Assembly (NCBI GenBank): GCA_943371965.1
Contig: CALRWV020000002.1
Location: 1-64,000, forward strand
From: CALRWV02 sp943371965
GTDB taxonomy: Bacteria; Bacteroidota; JABWAT01
Direction of reading: 5' to 3'
Length of the DNA stretch: 64,000 nucleotides
The position numbers and the translations under genes were made by a program. This document shows, piece by piece, positions 25,129-33,687 of this stretch. The notes below the pieces were generated by a model. The model worked only from the letters and a program-made list of their open reading frames with translations, searched no databases and was not told the origin of the DNA. Each line of letters begins with the position of its first letter. Position 1 is the first letter of the stretch.

Positions 25129-26400
25129 TTACCAGTTGAATCTTTCTGCCGCAGCTTTTTCCAACGTTTCTCTGTGTTCAGGATGAGCAATTCTGATCAG
25201 CTCCCTTGCCCGTTGCTGAAGATTTTTTCCATACAAATCTGCAATCCCAAATTCTGTTACTACATAATGAACGTGGGCTCTGGTTGTTACGACTCCAGCG
25301 CCTGATTTTAAAACGGGAGCAATCCGTGAAATTCCTTTTGAAGTGGTCGATGGAAGCGCAATAATCGGTTTCCCGCCTTCGGAAAGTGATGCACCACGGA
25401 CAAAATCCATCTGACCACCAACACCTGAAAAATGTAAAGTTCCGATGGAGTCTGCACAAATCTGCCCGGTTAAATCAACTTCGATGGCGCTGTTGATGGC
25501 AACAACTTTCGGATTTCTGCGGATAACTGCGGTATCATTCACATAAGCAATATCAAGCAAAGCAACCTGCGGATTGTCATCAATAAAATCGTACAGTTTT
25601 TTTGAACCCATCACAAAACCGGAAACAATTTTCCCGGGATGAACCTTTTTCATTTTTCCGTTGATGATTCCTTTTTCAACCAGATTCATAACACCATCTG
25701 AAAAAAGTTCTGTATGAATTCCGATATTCTCGTGTGAAGTAAGTGCAGCCAAGACTGCGTTTGGAATGGCTCCAATTCCCATCTGAAGACATGAACCATT
25801 TTCAATCAGAGAGGCACAATGAACACCAATCTGTTTTTCAATTTCAGTTGGAACCGGTGGAATTGATTCATGAATCGGGTCGTCCGTTTCAACCAGAAAA
25901 TCAATGTCGTTCACGTGAATCAAGCCATCACCGTGAGTTCTTGGCATTCTGGGGTTGACTTGGGCTATTACTATTTTTGCCATTTGGGCTGCTGCTTTTG
26001 ATGCATCAACCGAAACTCCAAGTGTACAGAAACCATGTTTATCAGGCGGTGAAACTTGAAGAAAAGCAACATCAAGTGGAAGTACATTTTTGCGGAACAG
26101 ATTCGGAACTTCACTCAGAAAAACAGGAAGATAATCAGCTCTTCCTTCCTGAACTGCTTTACGTACATTGGGTCCGACAAACAATGCATTCAGACGGAAA
26201 ATGCCTTTGTACTTCGGATCAAGATAAAGTGCGTCTCCTTCAGTGTGAAGTGAAACCAGTTCAACATTTTTCAGTTCATCAGAACGGTTGATAAGTGCAC
26301 CAATCAGCCGTTGCGGTGTTGCAGCAACACTGTGAAGATAAACCCTGTCGTTTGATTTTACAGCCTTAACTGCTTCTTCGGAAGAAACCCATTTTCCCAT
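25129..26400 (-). CDS. Acetyl-CoA hydrolase/transferase family protein (4-hydroxybutyrate CoA-transferase-like)
   Basis: A 423-residue class I CoA-transferase-type protein. Conserved parts are the QVNPRMPRTHGDGLIHV segment, the GIGAIPNAVLAAL glycine-rich loop, HTELFSDGVMNLVEKG, the catalytic Glu in INSAIEVDLTGQ near 300, and the HFSGVGGQMDFVRGA and VVTEFGIADLYG motifs. Such enzymes move CoA between acetate/propionate/4-hydroxybutyrate and partner acids, or hydrolyse acetyl-CoA. The exact substrate cannot be read from the sequence. It lies alone, with a repeat element downstream. Confidence 0.9.
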   Translation of the reverse strand: MGKWVSSEEAVKAVKSNDRVYLHSVAATPQRLIGALINRSDELKNVELVSLHTEGDALYLDPKYKGIFRLNALFVGPNVRKAVQEGRADYLPVFLSEVPNLFRKNVLPLDVAFLQVSPPDKHGFCTLGVSVDASKAAAQMAKIVIAQVNPRMPRTHGDGLIHVNDIDFLVETDDPIHESIPPVPTEIEKQIGVHCASLIENGSCLQMGIGAIPNAVLAALTSHENIGIHTELFSDGVMNLVEKGIINGKMKKVHPGKIVSGFVMGSKKLYDFIDDNPQVALLDIAYVNDTAVIRRNPKVVAINSAIEVDLTGQICADSIGTLHFSGVGGQMDFVRGASLSEGGKPIIALPSTTSKGISRIAPVLKSGAGVVTTRAHVHYVVTEFGIADLYGKNLQQRARELIRIAHPEHRETLEKAAAERFNW

Positions 26401-26628
26401 AATTCACCTTCATGTTTTTTGTTTTCTGAACTGATAATAATTTGGTCGATTGCGATATCTGCAAAATAGAAAAAATATTTTCCGGAATTAATTAGGACTT
26501 GATGAATGATTAAAAACTGTGAGTAATCCTATTCTTTGATTTGCGCCACACCTACTTATCAATGCCTATTATGAATTAGATGACAATTATTTTAAGTTTG
26601 CAGGTTACTTTACCAAAGGAATAATCAA

Positions 26629-28827
26629 ATGAAAAAAATGTTATCGAATTTTGGAATTCTCAGCATCTTTTTGCTCGGATCCATAAATTTATCTGCACAG
26701 GTTTCCATCCACTACAGTTTATCAACCAATGAAACTTCCTACAGCCAAATATCAGGAACTGTTTTGGAAGGGTTTTTTCCCAATCTTGACGATGGATATG
26801 TTGTGGATTCCATTCCGTTTACTTTTAATTACAACGGAACCAACTATGATCATATCAATATTACAACAAACGGGGCAGCTTCGTTCGGCAACATTGCTGC
26901 TGCCTCTCCTGAAAATGGTTTCCTTTTTTATTTGTTTGGTGGAGTTCCAGCCAGACCCGGAATCCAATCAAGACCAAATCCCGGAAGTGTAAATGGAATC
27001 ACTGAAATTCCCACTGCTTCAATTTCCAATATTCTAGCTCCCTGGTTTAATGATTTGATCGATGATTTTCCCTCAGTGCCGGCAGCAATTTCGGGTAAAA
27101 ACAAAACAACTCCAGTTTCCGGAAAAGTAAGTGGTGTTGCTGTTCCATCCATACAAGTAACAACAATTGGTGATTCACCCGATCGGGTTTATGTTATTCA
27201 ATACACCAATTATTATGATTATGTAACTTCTCCATCCACAGCAATTTTGAATTTCCAGATCAGACTTTATGAAACTTCAAACCAAATCGAATTTATTTAT
27301 GGAGATTCTTATGGTTCAGTTTATGATGGTGATGGTGCTTCAATCGGGATATCAGGTGTACACGGTTTTGACACTGGTGATTTTATTGACGCCACAACAG
27401 GTTCAACAACTTCAGGAAATGTGAATGTTATTGATTTTCCGGCATCGGGAACAAAATATACTTTTACTTTGGTTGACCCTCAGACTTTAGCTTCCCATGT
27501 TGCATCAACCTATACACTTTCCACTCTTTCAGGAACTTATTCTTCAATAATAACAGATTCTTCTTCAGTTGTGTATCAAAACAGCTTTGGGAGTTCAGAT
27601 GATGGACATGTAACTGTTAATCTGCCATTCACTTTCAAATATGATAATAACGATTATACTGATTTGAACATTTCAACAAACGGAAATGCTAATTTCGGAT
27701 ACTTAAGCGATGAATCGTTTTACAACGAAATCCTTTTCTTATATGATCCTACTGATGACGGTGGCGGTTCAGTTTCAAGCAGAAACCGGATACAAAAACC
27801 AATATTGAAATCAAAACGGAGTGAAAGAATTTCCAAATTAAATGCTTCATTAACCAATGTTCAGGTCAATATTCTTGCTCCTTGGTTTAATGATTTGGCT
27901 GACAGAGACAGTGCAAGAGTGGATACAGTAACAACTGGAGAAACACCCAACAGAATTTACACGATTCAATATTCAAACTATCCTGACAATTTCAGTTCTG
28001 AAAGTTCAACCAGCAGACTGAATTTCCAGATCAAGCTTTATGAAACATCAAATATGATTGAGTTCGTTTATGGTGATACCGTTGGTCCTCTTTATCAGGG
28101 AGAAGGAGCCTCAATTGGAATTTGCGGAATCCACAATTCTGACAGTACAGATTTTATTGATGCAACAACCGGTTCAACCACAGAAGGAAATGCGAATGTC
28201 TTAACTTTTCCTGCATCAGGAACCATTTACAGATTCAGCCCGGGAGCAACTGTTCCTGTTGAATTGGTCGGATTCACTTCTTCGGTTTCTGGTTCAACCG
28301 TAACTCTTAACTGGCTGACGAAATCTGAAACAAATAATGCGGGATGGGAAATTGAAAAGAGAAGTCAGGAGTCAGGAGACAGGAGTCAGGATAATGCATG
28401 GAAGAAAATAGGCTTTATTAACGGTAAAGGAACAACAACTGAATCTCAAAGTTATCAGTTTACAGATAAATCTTCTGTTTCCAGCGCCAATTACCGCCTA
28501 AAACAAATCGACTTCAATGGTACTTCTGAATTCAGTTCAATTCTGACAGTCAGTATTTTACCAACTGAATTCAAATTGTTGGGAAATTACCCGAATCCGT
28601 TCAATCCATCAACTACTATAAAATTCACTCTTCCAGCTTCAGGTGATGTGTCACTGAATATCTTTAATATTCTGGGTCAGAAAGTTGCAACTCCTTTTAA
28701 CGGGAAACTTGAAGTTGGCGTCCAATCGCTACCCTTTAATGCCTCAGGACTTTCATCAGGAGTTTATGTTTATCAAATCAAATCCGGAACGCGGAGTTTG
28801 ACCGGTAAACTGATGCTTTCAAAATAA
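26629..28827 (+). CDS. Secreted T9SS cargo protein with a duplicated β-rich domain
   Basis: A 732-residue protein with a signal peptide ending at LSAQ (residue 24). Two homologous domains follow (about 25-280 and 285-540). Each has an ITTNGAASFG / ISTNGNANFG motif, an ILAPWFNDL motif, an FQIRLYETSN motif and a closing DATTGSTT motif, so the unit was duplicated. A fibronectin III-like domain (about 545-640) contains an in-frame heptamer repeat, and the last ~80 residues are a Por/T9SS type A sorting domain (NYPNPFNPSTTIKF, ILGQKV, GVYVYQIKSG). It is probably exported and anchored at the cell surface. An AAGGAA ribosome binding site precedes the ATG. Confidence 0.88.
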   Translation: MKKMLSNFGILSIFLLGSINLSAQVSIHYSLSTNETSYSQISGTVLEGFFPNLDDGYVVDSIPFTFNYNGTNYDHINITTNGAASFGNIAAASPENGFLFYLFGGVPARPGIQSRPNPGSVNGITEIPTASISNILAPWFNDLIDDFPSVPAAISGKNKTTPVSGKVSGVAVPSIQVTTIGDSPDRVYVIQYTNYYDYVTSPSTAILNFQIRLYETSNQIEFIYGDSYGSVYDGDGASIGISGVHGFDTGDFIDATTGSTTSGNVNVIDFPASGTKYTFTLVDPQTLASHVASTYTLSTLSGTYSSIITDSSSVVYQNSFGSSDDGHVTVNLPFTFKYDNNDYTDLNISTNGNANFGYLSDESFYNEILFLYDPTDDGGGSVSSRNRIQKPILKSKRSERISKLNASLTNVQVNILAPWFNDLADRDSARVDTVTTGETPNRIYTIQYSNYPDNFSSESSTSRLNFQIKLYETSNMIEFVYGDTVGPLYQGEGASIGICGIHNSDSTDFIDATTGSTTEGNANVLTFPASGTIYRFSPGATVPVELVGFTSSVSGSTVTLNWLTKSETNNAGWEIEKRSQESGDRSQDNAWKKIGFINGKGTTTESQSYQFTDKSSVSSANYRLKQIDFNGTSEFSSILTVSILPTEFKLLGNYPNPFNPSTTIKFTLPASGDVSLNIFNILGQKVATPFNGKLEVGVQSLPFNASGLSSGVYVYQIKSGTRSLTGKLMLSK
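28360..28390 (+). repeat. In-frame heptamer tandem repeat inside the T9SS protein gene
   Basis: Four 7-base units of the AGGAGTC type plus a partial fifth. It codes the hydrophilic run RSQESGDRSQD in a loop of the fibronectin III-like domain. Confidence 0.75.
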
Positions 28828-28849
28828 AACAGTTTCTGAACTGTTCAAA

Positions 28850-28884
28850 AAAAAGGGCGAATGGATATTCGCCCTTTTTTTTTT
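28850..28884 (+). terminator. Intrinsic terminator of the T9SS protein gene
   Basis: GGGCGAAT, loop GGAT, ATTCGCCC (8-bp perfect stem, 28855-28874), followed by a run of ten T. It begins about 27 bases after the stop codon. Confidence 0.92.
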
Positions 28885-28978
28885 GACTTTTTCACAGCGT
28901 TTTAGCCCAAAATTATTTCTTTTTCTTTTTTCATATTTTTTTTACCATCTTCGGTTAATTGGAATTAATGGGATAAAC

Positions 28979-29746
28979 ATGCTGCACAACATTCACGATC
29001 TTTTGGATTTTGCTATTCAGATTACCGATAAAGCCGGAAAACATACTCTCGCCTATTATCAATCTTCTTACGAAATTGAAACAAAATCAGACAACTCCCC
29101 AGTAACAATTGCCGATAAAGAAGCTGAACAGCTGCTCCGTTCTGAAATTGAAAAAACCTTTCCTGAACACCAGATATTGGGTGAAGAATTTGCACCGAAA
29201 GAAACGGATTCCCCTTTCAAATGGATAATTGATCCGATAGACGGAACCAAAAGTTTTATTACCGGTGTACCGTTTTATTCCAATTTATTGGCACTTGAAT
29301 ATCAGGGTGAAATTATTCTTGGGATTTCAAACTTTCCGGCATTGAATGAAATGTACTATGGTGCAAAAGGTATTGGCTCATTCATGAACGGAAAAGTCAT
29401 TAAAGTTTCCGGCACTAAGGAAATTTCAAAATCACGGATCATGGTTACAGATGTAAGGTCACTTGAAGGAGTTGAAAAAGGAAAACAGGCAAAATCAATT
29501 TTAGATGATTCTTATTTCTACAGAACCTGGGCAGATGCTTATGGTTATGCGTTGGTAGCTTCCGGAAGAGCTGATGCAATGTTTGATCCGAAAATGAACC
29601 CTTGGGATGGAGCACCCTTTGCCATAATTTTAAAGGAAGCCGGTGGTTATTTTGGCGATTGGAACGGCATAGAAACAATTTACGGCGCTGATGCTTTTTC
29701 AAGCAATTTTATTTTGAAAGAAGAAATATTGAAAAGGTTGAAATAA
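28979..29746 (+). CDS. Inositol monophosphatase-family phosphatase, probably histidinol-phosphatase-like
   Basis: A 255-residue protein of the IMPase fold. The metal-binding motifs are GEEF (Glu near 70), DPIDGTKSF (near 87-95) and NPWDGAPFAIILKEAGG near the C-terminus. The pattern FYSNLLALEYQGEIILG fits the HisN-type subgroup that removes phosphate from histidinol phosphate, but inositol phosphates or other sugar phosphates are possible. The start is placed at the ATG at 28979. An in-frame ATG 32 codons upstream would add a stretch overlapping the preceding terminator and is not credible. Confidence 0.85.
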   Translation: MLHNIHDLLDFAIQITDKAGKHTLAYYQSSYEIETKSDNSPVTIADKEAEQLLRSEIEKTFPEHQILGEEFAPKETDSPFKWIIDPIDGTKSFITGVPFYSNLLALEYQGEIILGISNFPALNEMYYGAKGIGSFMNGKVIKVSGTKEISKSRIMVTDVRSLEGVEKGKQAKSILDDSYFYRTWADAYGYALVASGRADAMFDPKMNPWDGAPFAIILKEAGGYFGDWNGIETIYGADAFSSNFILKEEILKRLK

Positions 29747-29756
29747 AATCGGGATC

Positions 29757-29784
29757 CCCAGCTTTTCAATTTAAAATGCTGGGG
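29757..29784. repeat. Hairpin between convergent genes
   Basis: CCCCAGC (29757-29763) and GCTGGGG (29778-29784) form a 7-bp stem with a 14-base loop, just after the phosphatase stop. No U tract follows, so a terminator role is uncertain. Confidence 0.45.
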
Positions 29785-29802
29785 AAAATAATTTCAACCG
29801 AT

Positions 29803-30225
29803 TTAATCCAAAAGAAACTCTGATTTGTGTCCCGATTCATCTTTGTTGTTTTTTAAATACTTTTCCAAAACAATAATTACCAAATAACTGAAAACTCCCC
29901 AAAATATATTGGATGATAATGAGCTCAATCCGTTCAATATAAATTGAAACCTGAACTTTTCAGGCAAGTCACCTCCTGCAGCACTGAAAATCAATGTCAG
30001 TCCATAAAAGCATAACAGAACTGTGAGACAAAGCAGTCCTTTTTTTACAAACAGAATGGACTCATTCGATTTTTTAAATATTGAATAAATTCCAAAAACC
30101 AGAAAAAACGTAACTGCCCAAACAAGCAATCCGGTCCCTATTTCCGGCTGCTGCTGGCGACCATATTGATCTGTGTATTCCCACAATTTAAACGAATTGA
30201 AAAGTATAGTTAAAAAGTATTCCAT
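29803..30225 (-). CDS. Small membrane protein of unknown function
   Basis: The frame extends to 30270, but the start at 30225 (MEYFLTILFNSFKLWEY) looks more natural because the extra upstream residues are a basic Asn/Lys-rich stretch. About 140 residues with three hydrophobic segments (roughly 32-50, 61-82 and 107-125 of the short form) and a charged tail. No family was recognised. It is convergent with the phosphatase gene and downstream of a secreted protein gene on the same strand. Confidence 0.6.
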   Translation of the reverse strand: MEYFLTILFNSFKLWEYTDQYGRQQQPEIGTGLLVWAVTFFLVFGIYSIFKKSNESILFVKKGLLCLTVLLCFYGLTLIFSAAGGDLPEKFRFQFILNGLSSLSSNIFWGVFSYLVIIVLEKYLKNNKDESGHKSEFLLD

Positions 30226-30350
30226 AGGATTCTTGCCCTTATTTTTTGAATTGTTTTTTGAAAACCCCATCCAGAATCAAATCACATGACAGGTTTACTT
30301 TGGAATTTTCAATAAGTTCCGGCAAAGAATATTTCAGATAGAAATGTAAA

Positions 30351-31445
30351 TCACTTTGCTTTCAACTCAACAATAAATTTTCCTGTCAGATTGAAATTCA
30401 ATTCCTCATTCGAGGAAACAAATTTGGTAAAATCAATCTGCTCAATTTTCAAATTGCCGTGAAATTCATTTGAATCAAAATCAAAGGAATCGGGAATCAA
30501 TGCTTTCAGACTTTTATATTTTTCAATTTCATTCTCAACTTTACCGCGGATGTACCAATTGATAAAGCTAAATTCACCGGGTTCATTTTTGTAAACATCA
30601 ACGTTTTTACTTTTCATCAGAACATCTGAATTCTGTATCGCAGGTTGAAGTTTTACTTCTACAGTTCTAACAATTTCATCAGGAAAAATCCACAGCCATT
30701 TAAATGGATATTCAGCAAGTGTTTTTATTTTCCAGCCGCCGTCTTCAAAAGTTACCGATGCAGATTTTGATGTAAATTTTTTCTGTTCCTTCAGAATTTC
30801 CACAAACTGGGTTTCAATCCATTTTCTGCTGACTGAAGATTGGTTGTTTCCTGAAACATCTGATGAAAAAACATAACAGGTTAAACTCAGATCAACGGCC
30901 AAGCCTGATTCATTCATGCTGACACTTGAAAGTTTTACTTTCTGGTTGTTCAGACGCAACCCAAGAAAATTCGCTTCTGAAACAAGAGTCTCAACCTGTT
31001 CTTCTACAAATCTTGATGGAAACGTAAAATCAGACGGAAATTTTTCTTTCAGCAGAGAAGTTGCAATTCCGTCAAAACCTGACATTAACGAGTTTGAATT
31101 TTCAAAGAAAACCGATTTTCTTTCAGCGGTAATTTTTTCATGATTGCCTGAAATTGTCCAAGATGATTTTACGGTACCGGCAATTGTCATTTTTATTCCA
31201 AGAAATCCACCTTCTGTTGCATACGAAATTCCCGTTTCAGTTTTAATCATGGAATCTTCAAACCGGACGAGAGTTTCCTTCAATTTCAACTGATCTGTCT
31301 GAACACCATCAAGACGTTTTTGAATTTCCTTTTTTGCAAATGAAATAATTGCTGATGAATCAAGTTTGACTGTTAAATCAAAAGTTTGGGCAGTAATACT
31401 TTTCCCCGCGAAAAAGACGAAAATGACTAAAAAATATTTTTTCAT
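30351..31445 (-). CDS. Secreted protein of unknown function
   Basis: A 364-residue protein with a signal peptide (hydrophobic core then KSITAQ, cleavage near 19). The rest is soluble with alternating β-like segments and several Trp residues near WKIKTLAEYPFKWLWIF. No cysteine-rich, catalytic or sorting motif was seen, so it is probably periplasmic. No family recognised. It lies downstream of the P460-like gene, from which it is separated by the palindromic element, and upstream of the small membrane protein. Confidence 0.65.
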   Translation of the reverse strand: MKKYFLVIFVFFAGKSITAQTFDLTVKLDSSAIISFAKKEIQKRLDGVQTDQLKLKETLVRFEDSMIKTETGISYATEGGFLGIKMTIAGTVKSSWTISGNHEKITAERKSVFFENSNSLMSGFDGIATSLLKEKFPSDFTFPSRFVEEQVETLVSEANFLGLRLNNQKVKLSSVSMNESGLAVDLSLTCYVFSSDVSGNNQSSVSRKWIETQFVEILKEQKKFTSKSASVTFEDGGWKIKTLAEYPFKWLWIFPDEIVRTVEVKLQPAIQNSDVLMKSKNVDVYKNEPGEFSFINWYIRGKVENEIEKYKSLKALIPDSFDFDSNEFHGNLKIEQIDFTKFVSSNEELNFNLTGKFIVELKAK

Positions 31446-31485
31446 AATGTGCTGCTTATTCTCTCATTCACTTGTCTGAATTGGG

Positions 31486-31580
31486 ATTTTCAGGAGTAAG
31501 GGATTATTGGATTTTTCAATTGTATTAATCCTGTAATCCAATAATCTGATTAATCCTCCATCGGAGTCCATTGGACAAAT
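31486..31580 (-). repeat. ~100-base palindromic intergenic element, copy 2 (inverse orientation)
   Basis: Read on the minus strand it begins TTGTCCAATGGACTCCGATG, the same as copy 1 at 21411, and continues with the same GATTATTGGATT arm and its AATCCAATAATC partner. It starts directly after the stop codon of the gene at 31581. The inner part differs by several substitutions and short length changes from copy 1. Confidence 0.75.
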
Positions 31581-32327
31581 TTAGTTTTTAATTCCTGCCA
31601 CCAGTTTTTTGTAAGGACCAAAGACGCCATCAGATTTGGGATTTTTCTGAAGATTCTTCTGGTTTTCAAATTGAATGAACCCGTTGTACTCAATTTTATT
31701 TTTTGTAATTGGGTGTTGAGTATTCAGATATTGATTAAATTTGAAAAATGGATCAATGTTCTTGTTTTCGTAATGACAATTGATGCAATCTTTTGGGAAA
31801 TCATAAAATTTTCCGTCTGATGTCAGAGACATTCCATGATCAAAAACATAGAAATTCCAGCCTTTTTCTGTCTTTTCCATCACTTCATAATTGATGTTTT
31901 CCCCTGTTTTCCTGTTCAAATTTTCACAAACTATAACCGTTCCCTTTTCGTATCTGACATCATTCGGATCTTCAGGCTTCTTAAAGTATATGTTTCGGAG
32001 CGTTGAACCGGTTTCGCCAAAAACTTTAATTTGAATATATTTTTTGAATTCTCCGGACAGCATGAATTTTTCTATCACTGATTTTGAAGTCAGTCCATTA
32101 TAATAGGATTTTCCAACAGATTTCGAGGGAATTACCTTGAATGCCTGAATCAGAGAATCTTTTTGATTTTCAAGATACTGTTCTTTCTGTTTCTTTGATA
32201 AATAATCAGCATATTGCTGACGTTGACTTTCCGGAACTTTGTTCATGTTGGGAACAGCTTCTTCTTTTTTCCCATCTTTTGAACAAGAAACCAAAATGAC
32301 CAGAATTAAATAAAAAACTTTTTTCAT
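31581..32327 (-). CDS. Lipoprotein with a CxxCH haem-binding motif, cytochrome P460-like
   Basis: The start at 32327 follows a good AAGGTG ribosome binding site; an ATG six codons upstream is also in frame. The 248-residue product has a lipobox (LVSC, about residues 12-15). A CINCH motif (CxxCH) near residue 190 would bind one c-type haem. Around it, YFKKPEDPNDVRYEKGTVIV, GWNFYVFDHG and PKDCINCH resemble the cytochrome P460 fold. Cytochrome P460 proteins handle nitrogen compounds or act in electron transfer; neither role can be assigned here. A charged coil (EKQKEQYLENQKDSL-like) precedes the domain. Confidence 0.7.
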   Translation of the reverse strand: MKKVFYLILVILVSCSKDGKKEEAVPNMNKVPESQRQQYADYLSKKQKEQYLENQKDSLIQAFKVIPSKSVGKSYYNGLTSKSVIEKFMLSGEFKKYIQIKVFGETGSTLRNIYFKKPEDPNDVRYEKGTVIVCENLNRKTGENINYEVMEKTEKGWNFYVFDHGMSLTSDGKFYDFPKDCINCHYENKNIDPFFKFNQYLNTQHPITKNKIEYNGFIQFENQKNLQKNPKSDGVFGPYKKLVAGIKN

Positions 32328-32444
32328 GTTTTCACCTTGTGTCAAAACTATAAACTGAAATTGACTTTCCCAATTTGTTGTTCAACTTTTACTGAACTAA
32401 ACTGACTGTTATTTTGTTAACGTCATTATTAAGATGAAAAAATT

Positions 32445-33545
32445 ATGATTGGTATCCGTTACCGCGATTTTACTCCTGAAGATGCAAAAGCACAAACCAA
32501 GTTTGAGCAGCTTCTCAATTTATTCAATCAGCTTTTGAATTATACAAATGGTGATGCCGAAGAAGCGTTGGAATGGATGCGCCAGCTTGACCGGAAACAT
32601 AAAATGTTCAATGATGAATATGATATGGAAGAATTCATCAACGATCTGAAAACCAACGGTTATCTGAACGAGAAAAAAGACGGTTCCTTTTCGATTTCAG
32701 GTAAAATGGAAAGATATATCCGCCAGAAAGCGTTTGAAGAAATTTTTTCGAAAATGGAAAAAGCCGGATCGGGAAATCACCGTACCGATTTCAGCGGAAA
32801 AGGTGATGAACATTTATCAGAAACCCGTCCGTTTCAGTATGGCGATACACTTGATGCGCTTGATATTACCAAGACACTTTACAATTCACAGATCAATCAC
32901 GGAATCGAAAGTTTTCAGCTTCATGAAAGTGATCTTGAAATTTATGATTCCCAATTATTTTCGAGTCAGTCAACAGTTATCATGATCGATATCAGCCACT
33001 CGATGATTTTGTACGGCGTAGACAGAATCACTCCGGCAAAAAAAGTGGCGCTCGGTTTGTCTGAACTGATTATGACCAAGTATCCGAAAGATCAACTGAA
33101 TATTATTGTTTTTGGTGATGAAGCCTGGGAAGTTCCAATCCGTGAATTGCCTTATTTGGGCGTTGGTCCTTATCATACAAACACCAAAGAAGGACTCCAA
33201 CTTGCACGGAATATTTTGAACCGGAAGAAAACAGCTAATAAACAGATTTTTATGATTACTGATGGAAAACCAAGTTGCATCAGAGAAGGTTCAAAGTTGT
33301 ATAAAAACAGTTTTGGTCTTGATCCTAAAATTCTGAACAAAACTTTGGATGAAGCTGACATTTGCCGACGTCAGGGAATTTCGATTACCACTTTTATGAT
33401 TGCCCGTGATCCTGTTCTTCAGGATTTTGTCCGCGACCTAACAAAAATAAATAATGGTCGTGCTTATTATTCTTCACTCAGCAATCTGGGTGAATTCATT
33501 TTCGAAGACTATATTTCAAACAGGAAGAAGACGTTTAAATCTTAG
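32445..33545 (+). CDS. VWA-domain protein paired with a MoxR-type ATPase
   Basis: A 366-residue protein. The N-terminal ~150 residues are helical and charged. A von Willebrand factor A domain follows, with the MIDAS residues Asp-x-Ser-x-Ser in MIDISHSM (near 184), a Thr in YHTNTKEG and Asp in MITDGKPS. Such proteins act with the MoxR/ChlI-type AAA ATPase encoded next door (33688), as in cobalt or magnesium chelatase-like or metal-cofactor insertion systems, but no client enzyme is adjacent. The spacer to the ATPase gene is a 140-base repeat mosaic. Confidence 0.88.
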   Translation: MIGIRYRDFTPEDAKAQTKFEQLLNLFNQLLNYTNGDAEEALEWMRQLDRKHKMFNDEYDMEEFINDLKTNGYLNEKKDGSFSISGKMERYIRQKAFEEIFSKMEKAGSGNHRTDFSGKGDEHLSETRPFQYGDTLDALDITKTLYNSQINHGIESFQLHESDLEIYDSQLFSSQSTVIMIDISHSMILYGVDRITPAKKVALGLSELIMTKYPKDQLNIIVFGDEAWEVPIRELPYLGVGPYHTNTKEGLQLARNILNRKKTANKQIFMITDGKPSCIREGSKLYKNSFGLDPKILNKTLDEADICRRQGISITTFMIARDPVLQDFVRDLTKINNGRAYYSSLSNLGEFIFEDYISNRKKTFKS

Positions 33546-33548
33546 ATT

Positions 33549-33669
33549 GACCACTGACGACTGACAACAGACCACAAAAACATTGTATTATTTTTAGCGA
33601 CTTCCGATGAATCGGAACAAGTCTTGCGTCTTCGCGAGAAACATTTTTCATTCAACATTCAAAATCTAT
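33549..33669. repeat. Mosaic of three heptamer families and a palindrome
   Basis: In order: four GACCACT/GACGACT-type units (33549-33576); the palindrome TTCCGATGAATCGGAA (33602-33617); two GTCTTGC/GTCTTCG units (33621-33634); and CATTCAA-type units (33649-33669). They fill the VWA-ATPase spacer and create an in-frame upstream ATG (33607) that is not the likely start. Confidence 0.7.
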
Positions 33670-33687
33670 CATCCCCGAAGGGACTGC

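Noticed and set aside
33607..33687. Longer start for the MoxR-type ATPase
   Set aside because: The extra codons are repeat-derived and the start at 33688 has a ribosome binding site and a plausible N-terminus.
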